A program made the position numbers and the translations under genes. 10,109 nucleotides of DNA from an uncultured Pirellulaceae bacterium (GTDB lineage: Bacteria; Planctomycetota; Planctomycetia; Pirellulales; Pirellulaceae). The notes under the pieces are model-generated. The model was not told the DNA's origin, ran no database searches, and saw only the letters and a list, made by a program, of their open reading frames with translations. This document shows, one piece after another, positions 6,363-10,109 of this stretch. The stretch is taken from NCBI GenBank assembly GCA_934278005.1, contig CAKQWG010000117.1, positions 1 to 10,109 on the forward strand, written 5' to 3'. The stretch's first letter is position 1, and every line of letters begins with the position of its first letter.

Positions 6363-8645
6363 CTAGCGGCGGGGGCGTCCACCGCCGCTGCCGCCACGAC
6401 TACCGCTGCCGCCGCCGTTGCGTCCGCGATCACCACCGCGGCCGCCACTGCCGCCACGTGAGTCGGAGCGTCCGCCGCGGTCGCCGCCACGGTCCGGACT
6501 ACGCTCGCGTGGTTCGCGCGGCTCGTCGCCCTCTTCGGCCGAAGCGAACTCGTCCTCGATGCCAAGCTCCTCTAGAGCGCGGCGACGGCTGAGCTTGACT
6601 CGGTCTTGCTCGTCGATGTCGATCACGATGACCTTCATCGGATCGCCAACTTTGCAGATGTCGTCTACGGTAGCCACATAGCCGCTGGATAGCTCGCTGA
6701 TGTGCACTAAGCCATCGCGGCCGGGTAGGATTTCAACGAATGCACCAAAGTCGCGCACGCTGCTGACGGTGCCGTCGTAGATCTTGCCGATCTGTGCGGT
6801 AGCCGTGCAAGCTTCCACGCGAGCCAAAGCGGCTTTAGCAGCGTCGCTGTTCATGGCCGCTACAACGACTGTACCGTCATCGTCCACGTCGATAGTCGCG
6901 CCGGTGTCCTCTTGGATCGCCCGAATGTTTTTGCCACCGGGGCCGATCAACAAACCGATCTTGTCAGAGTCGATCTTGGTGCGCAACAATCGCGGAGCAT
7001 AGCGGCTGGTCTCGGTCCGTGGACGCGGGATGGCTGTGATCATCTTGCGCAGGATTTCCATCCGCGCTTCGCGGGCTTGCTTAAGTGTGGCGCGAATGAT
7101 CTCCTCGCTGACGCCGTCAATCTTCAAGTCCAACTGGATCCCAGTTACACCTTCAGGAGTTCCGGCGATCTTAAAGTCCATATCGCCGAAGTGATCTTCG
7201 TCCCCCAGAATATCGGTCAGCAAGACCCAGCGATCCCCCTCCTTGACCAAGCCGATGCTGATGCCAGCTACCGGATTGGAGAGCGGAACGCCCGCAGCCA
7301 TCAATCCCAGTGTGGCACCGCACACGCTGGCCATCGAGGATGACCCGTTGGATTCGGTGATGTCGCTGATGACACGAATCGTGTAGGGGAAGTCCTCGGG
7401 ATCTGGGATGACCGGCGCGACCGAGCGTTCGGCCAACGCGCCGTGTCCAATCTCGCGGCGGCCAGGGCCACGAATCGGTCGACATTCGCCCACCGACCAG
7501 GAAGGGAAATTGTAGTCGAGCATGAACTTCTTGCTGTATTCTTCTACTAAGCCGTCGACGCGCTGTTCATCGCGGCTGGTTCCCAAAGTGACCGTAACCA
7601 GAGCTTGCGTTTCGCCGCGCTGGAACATGGCCGAACCGTGTGTGCGAGGCAGCAAGTCGGTCTCGCACTCGATATGCCGCAGGCTACCGTGATCGCGACC
7701 ATCTGGCCGCGTGCCGCCCAAGATCAGCTCGCGCACCACTTGCGCTTCCAAGGCGTGCCAGGCGGAGGAGAAGGCGTTCTTGCAAATCGCCCCTTCCGCA
7801 TTGGGATCTGGAATGAACTCAGCCAGGGCTTGCTCTTTGAGCGAGTCAGCGGCCGCCGCACGAGCTAGCTTGCCATCGGTCTGTTTGGCCGAGCGGAAGC
7901 GGTCGAAATAGCCGGCTTGCAATCGCTCAAGCAGCCCGTCGCTAGGCGGAGTTACAAACGTGCTCGGAGCAGGCTGGATGCGCTGCTTCAACTCTTGAAT
8001 CAGGCCAATGATGTCGCGGACGACATTATGCGCGAAAGCGATAGCTTCGACCATTTCGCTCTCGGGCATCTCTTGAGCAAAGCCTTCGATCATCAAGATG
8101 GCTTTGTCGCTACCGGAAATGATCAGATCCAGTTCGCTCTCGTCCAACTGCTCGGTGGTTGGAAATGGGATCAGATGGCCATCAACCTTGGCCACGCGAA
8201 CCGATGCCAACGGGCCTTGGAAGGGCAGGGAACTGAGGGCCAAACACGCCGCCGCGCCGTTCATGGCCAAGATGTCCCCATCGTTCTGCAAGTCGCTGCT
8301 GAGGACGATGCTTTGAATTTGCACTTCGTCGTTGAAACCCTTGGCGAACAAAGGACGGATGGGACGGTCCATCAGGCGACTGGTCAACGTTTCTTTGGTC
8401 GTCGGACGACTCTCACGCTTCAGAAAACCGCCAGGAAATTTACCAGCGGCAGACATCCGCTCGCGGTAATCGCAAGTCAACGGAAAGAAATCGATTCCCG
8501 GACGCGATGGGCCACTGGCAACCGCCGTCAATACTACCGTGTCGCCATACTGAACGATAACACAGGCCTCGGCTTGCTTGCCGATTTGGCCAGTTTCAAT
8601 CGATAAAACCTGCGGGCCAATTTTTTTCTCTACACGAACTTTCAC
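6363..8645 (-). CDS. pnp: polynucleotide phosphorylase (polyribonucleotide nucleotidyltransferase)
   Basis: PNPase degrades RNA 3' to 5' by phosphorolysis, releasing nucleoside diphosphates, and can act in RNA decay complexes in the cytoplasm. Numbering from GTG 8645 (760 residues): first RNase PH domain about 4-140, an alpha-helical linker, second RNase PH domain about 315-500 with the phosphate site NGSSSMASVCG and the metal-binding aspartates of GDEDHFGDMDF (D482, D488), KH domain about 558-608 with IGPGGKNI, and S1 domain about 619-690 (GTVSSVRDFGAFVEILPGRDGLVHISEL). The rest, about 70 residues, is an acidic patch and then an Arg/Gly/Ser tail with repeated RGG and RGGDRG, unlike the short E. 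coli end. I prefer GTG 8645, which gives the family-typical KVRVEKKIG and has AGGA nine bases upstream; a TTG at 8669 would add eight residues. It lies downstream of rpsO on the same strand, as in many bacteria. Confidence 0.98.
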   Translation of the reverse strand: MKVRVEKKIGPQVLSIETGQIGKQAEACVIVQYGDTVVLTAVASGPSRPGIDFFPLTCDYRERMSAAGKFPGGFLKRESRPTTKETLTSRLMDRPIRPLFAKGFNDEVQIQSIVLSSDLQNDGDILAMNGAAACLALSSLPFQGPLASVRVAKVDGHLIPFPTTEQLDESELDLIISGSDKAILMIEGFAQEMPESEMVEAIAFAHNVVRDIIGLIQELKQRIQPAPSTFVTPPSDGLLERLQAGYFDRFRSAKQTDGKLARAAAADSLKEQALAEFIPDPNAEGAICKNAFSSAWHALEAQVVRELILGGTRPDGRDHGSLRHIECETDLLPRTHGSAMFQRGETQALVTVTLGTSRDEQRVDGLVEEYSKKFMLDYNFPSWSVGECRPIRGPGRREIGHGALAERSVAPVIPDPEDFPYTIRVISDITESNGSSSMASVCGATLGLMAAGVPLSNPVAGISIGLVKEGDRWVLLTDILGDEDHFGDMDFKIAGTPEGVTGIQLDLKIDGVSEEIIRATLKQAREARMEILRKMITAIPRPRTETSRYAPRLLRTKIDSDKIGLLIGPGGKNIRAIQEDTGATIDVDDDGTVVVAAMNSDAAKAALARVEACTATAQIGKIYDGTVSSVRDFGAFVEILPGRDGLVHISELSSGYVATVDDICKVGDPMKVIVIDIDEQDRVKLSRRRALEELGIEDEFASAEEGDEPREPRERSPDRGGDRGGRSDSRGGSGGRGGDRGRNGGGSGSRGGSGGGRPRR

Positions 8646-8958
8646 TATTTCTATTCCTATTTCCAACAATAACTTCTTTTAACTTACTCTTACAACATTT
8701 CTCACTTCTGCGCTTCCCAGCCCTGACCATCCACCGTGGCTAGAGACTTGCGCTGGGCCATCCCGCTGCACCGGCGTCAACTACATTCGCATATTACATG
8801 CCCGCGGGCTTCGTACGAATTGGGACTTCGGCTAGAGGGCGATTGCGAGCGACAAATTGAGCCCGCATCGGCGTCAAACGGGCCGATGGTGGTGCCGCAT
8901 GTGGAAGCCGAACCGACTTCTGCCAATGCGGACGGATCCAACAGCCTTCGACGTAATT

Positions 8959-8987
8959 TTCGCAAGGCGTGATCTTCGCAAGGCGTG
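8959..8987. repeat. short direct repeat, two copies
   Basis: TTCGCAAGGCGTG occurs at 8959-8971 and again at 8975-8987, a 16-base period with a three-base gap. Two copies only; probably a local duplication in the rpsO-pnp spacer. Confidence 0.8.
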
Positions 8988-9088
8988 GCATCTCGGGCGG
9001 CCTCCTCTGGTCCGCGCCACATGAGGTGCAGTCTGTACCAACTCGTTCTCCGGCCAACAGAACTGCACCCAATAGATATTCCGAAGAG

Positions 9089-9108
9089 GGCTTGCCACCG
9101 GGCAAGCC
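9089..9108 (-). other. strong hairpin downstream of rpsO
   Basis: GGCTTGCC (9089-9096) and GGCAAGCC (9101-9108) form a perfect 8-bp stem closed by a four-base loop. On the minus strand it follows the S15 stop by about 70 bases. It is followed by CTCTTCGG, not a T-run, so it may be an RNase III-type processing or 3'-protecting stem rather than a classic terminator. Confidence 0.6.
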
Positions 9109-9178
9109 GTCACACAGATGTCAAGAAAACCACTCAAGCGCTCGCAAAAGCTTTTCAAGCAGAGCGGCAACGGCTGAA

Positions 9179-9448
9179 TTACTTGCGGATTCCCAAGCGG
9201 CCAATCAAATCCAGGTAGCTTTGTGGATCGTGACGACGAACGTAGTCCAGCAAACTACGGCGGCGACTGACCATCCGTAATAGTCCGCGTCGACTGGCGT
9301 AGTCCTTGCTCTTTTCCCGCATATGCTGGGTTAGATGGTTGATACGCTTGGTCAAAATGGCGATTTGCACCGCCGATGACCCCGTATCACCCTCACTGGT
9401 CTTAAACTCGGCGATTGCCTGCTGCTTCAATTCTTTCGTCGTTGTCAT
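9179..9448 (-). CDS. rpsO: 30S ribosomal protein S15
   Basis: An 89-residue protein, the standard length of S15. S15 binds 16S rRNA early in assembly of the small subunit and helps form the platform; it also makes contact with the large subunit. Family hallmarks are seen: an N-terminal KQQAIAEF helix, [23 protein letters not shown], and the RNA-binding [21 protein letters not shown], ending [12 protein letters not shown] 9448 gives the usual N-terminus. The ribosome-binding site is weak (GCAAGAACGCT before ATG). It precedes pnp on the same strand, but with an unusually long spacer. A candidate promoter and a foldable leader lie upstream. S15 commonly represses its own translation through its mRNA leader in other bacteria; whether it does so here is inference. 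Confidence 0.98.
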   Translation of the reverse strand: MTTTKELKQQAIAEFKTSEGDTGSSAVQIAILTKRINHLTQHMREKSKDYASRRGLLRMVSRRRSLLDYVRRHDPQSYLDLIGRLGIRK

Positions 9449-9484
9449 AGCGTTCTTGCGATATCGGTTTCTGAAATCGGCCTT

Positions 9485-9512
9485 AGTCAGTTTCTTGACT
9501 TACCATCTGACT
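9485..9512 (-). promoter_or_regulatory. foldable leader of rpsO, possible autoregulatory RNA
   Basis: On the minus strand AGTCAG (9512-9507) can pair with CTGACT (9490-9485) around a 16-base loop. A second AGTCA lies inside that loop and can pair with the same TGACT in a smaller hairpin with a six-base loop. The two folds exclude each other. The site lies in the proposed 5' leader, 36 bases before the start codon. Function as an S15 operator is a guess from known S15 leaders elsewhere. Confidence 0.35.
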
Positions 9513-9529
9513 TTTCCATATAGGGGCAA

Positions 9530-9557
9530 ATAATACCTCTTTTCGCCAATCTTGCAA
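9530..9557 (-). promoter_or_regulatory. candidate promoter of rpsO
   Basis: Minus-strand TTGCAA (9557-9552), a 16-base spacer and TATTAT (9535-9530) match the sigma-70 consensus at four and five of six positions. Transcription would start near 9523, leaving a leader of about 75 bases that includes the foldable element. Confidence 0.5.
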
Positions 9558-9796
9558 CCGCAGAAACAGCCAGAGTGAGCGGAGCATGCAACCCCCCCGC
9601 ACAGGTCGGGAGTGCAGTTTCGGCAACGATTAGTCAGTTAATCAAGCAGTCGACATTTTTGGTGCGGGCGTTTAAACAGCATTTGAAGATAGCTAAGTGC
9701 ACACGCCACAGCGGCACATTGCGCAGGTTATTGCGTTATTGCGTTTTTGCTCGGAATCGGGCCAATGGGCCGGTGCACCTGCCGCGACGGCGTCGC

Positions 9797-9837
9797 GCAA
9801 TGGAAGTTGGAGCAGCCAACAATTGCTAATTATTTTT
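9797..9837 (+). terminator. orphan terminator-like hairpin
   Basis: A two-part stem: GCAAT (9797-9801) with ATTGC (9822-9826), and inside it GTTGG (9806-9810) with CCAAC (9816-9820), around a five-base loop and an unpaired internal bulge. The plus strand then reads TAATTATTTTT. It has the shape of a rho-independent terminator in the plus direction, although no gene I trust lies just upstream on that strand. Confidence 0.5.
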
Positions 9838-9862
9838 CCTGCTAGGAATCGCCTGCGATCGC

Positions 9863-9890
9863 TTGACGAACCACAGACCGCCATTACAAT
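9863..9890 (+). promoter_or_regulatory. sigma-70-like promoter of the Cys-rich secreted protein gene
   Basis: TTGACG (9863-9868), a 16-base spacer and TACAAT (9885-9890), each five of six to consensus. The start would be near 9897, about 45 bases upstream of ATG 9941. A purine-rich GAGAGAG stands at a normal ribosome-binding distance before the start codon. Confidence 0.65.
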
Positions 9891-9940
9891 CCCCGCAGAC
9901 ATCCCACACTGACCAATACCCCTTTCTTGAGAGAGTTAGA

Positions 9941-10109
9941 ATGAACAAGTTATTTCTGCTGAGCCTAGCCACAATCGTAGCAGCTCTGAGCGTGTCGAGC
10001 GTAGAAGCTGGCCATCGTGGCAAGCACCTGCGTGGTAAGCACGCTGGCTGCCATGCCGCGCCCGTCTGCTGCGAACCAGTCGCAGAAGTGTGCTGCGAAC
10101 CAGCTCCAG
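9941..10109 (+). CDS. small exported Cys-rich repeat protein, 3' end outside the window
   Basis: Open from ATG 9941 to the window's last base, 56 codons seen. The N-terminus MNKLFLLSLATIVAALSVSSVEA is a clear signal peptide with likely cleavage after VEA, so the protein is exported. The mature part starts with basic, His/Gly/Lys-rich sequence containing a near repeat (HRGKHLRGKH), then CHAAPVCCEPVAEVCCEPAP. The Cys-Cys-Glu-Pro motif is repeated about every seven residues and probably continues beyond the window. Such Cys-Cys repeats suggest disulfides or metal binding, and similar small repeat proteins are, from memory, common in planctomycetes. A good promoter and a GAGAGAG ribosome-binding site support expression. 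Function unknown; no domain family recognised. Confidence 0.8.
   Translation, partial: MNKLFLLSLATIVAALSVSSVEAGHRGKHLRGKHAGCHAAPVCCEPVAEVCCEPAP

Larger units (their letters stand above)
8646..9178. other. 533-base non-coding spacer between rpsO and pnp
   Basis: I see no convincing gene. Overlapping open frames on both strands have unnatural composition and match nothing I know. On the minus strand it starts (after S15) with a GCTTG/CGAGC imperfect stem around 9139-9159, then the strong hairpin at 9089-9108, and ends in an A/G-rich leader before pnp containing AGGAATAGAAATA. The hairpin and length suggest RNA processing or a separate pnp promoter, but I could not pick a good promoter. Confidence 0.6.
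9449..9940. other. divergent intergenic region between rpsO and the Cys-rich gene
   Basis: About 490 bases. It contains the S15 leader and promoter on the minus strand, and on the plus strand an orphan terminator-like hairpin and the promoter of the Cys-rich gene. The middle (about 9560-9796) has no recognisable gene. An 84-codon plus-strand frame from GTG 9575 ends inside the hairpin and has no family-like features, so I do not call it. Confidence 0.6.

Noticed and set aside
7917..8606. 229-codon plus-strand frame inside pnp
   Set aside because: It is fully antisense to the first RNase PH domain of PNPase, which is clearly the real coding frame.
8777..9170. Three overlapping minus-strand frames in the rpsO-pnp spacer
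   Set aside because: They overlap each other in different frames, have no recognisable domain and no good start signals.
9575..9829. 84-codon plus-strand frame as a possible small gene
   Set aside because: It starts with GTG without a ribosome-binding site, ends inside a terminator-like hairpin, and shows no protein-like features.

Overview
The window looks like a chromosomal segment of a moderately GC-rich, Gram-negative-type bacterium, most likely a planctomycete of the Pirellula/Rhodopirellula kind. This is inferred from several things together. There is an OMPP1/FadL barrel, a set of TadE/TadG-like pseudopilins with a von Willebrand A domain, a secreted protein of the 'neutral/alkaline ceramidase' family (a family I associate with frequent planctomycete copies), GC-rich palindromic intergenic repeats, a small secreted Cys-Cys-Glu-Pro protein, and weak Shine-Dalgarno signals. 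No single gene proves the taxonomy.

Layout. Positions 1-1016 (+) hold the 3' part of a FadL-type outer membrane protein, broken by an apparent one-base deletion near 426. Positions 1289-3507 (+) hold three envelope genes: a TadE-like pseudopilin, a TadG-like membrane-anchored vWA protein, and a second TadE-like protein with a long Pro/Lys/Thr tail. The last two overlap by ATGA. Convergent to them, 3635-5608 (-) encodes an exported ceramidase-family protein fused to a C-terminal Dabb-like (A/B barrel) domain. It has a TATAAT box upstream.

Positions 5736-5950 carry three copies of a GC-rich palindromic repeat. Next come a tRNA-Ser(CGA) on the minus strand with a strong terminator, and a 14-bp tandem repeat that abuts the 3' end of pnp. 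Positions 6363-8645 (-) are polynucleotide phosphorylase with an RGG-rich tail, and 9179-9448 (-) are ribosomal protein S15. This is the widespread rpsO-pnp order, but the two genes are separated by an unusual 533-base non-coding spacer. S15 has a plausible promoter and a leader that can fold in two competing ways. From 9941 (+) a small Cys-rich exported protein begins and runs off the window; it has a good sigma-70-like promoter.

Functionally the window mixes a housekeeping RNA module (rpsO, pnp, tRNA-Ser) with cell-envelope genes (FadL, Tad-like pseudopilins, exported hydrolase-like protein). I see no phage, transposase, CRISPR or defence system. The most unusual items are the ceramidase-Dabb fusion lacking the usual nucleophilic serine, the Pro-rich TadE-like protein beside a vWA partner, the repeat families, and the long rpsO-pnp spacer.
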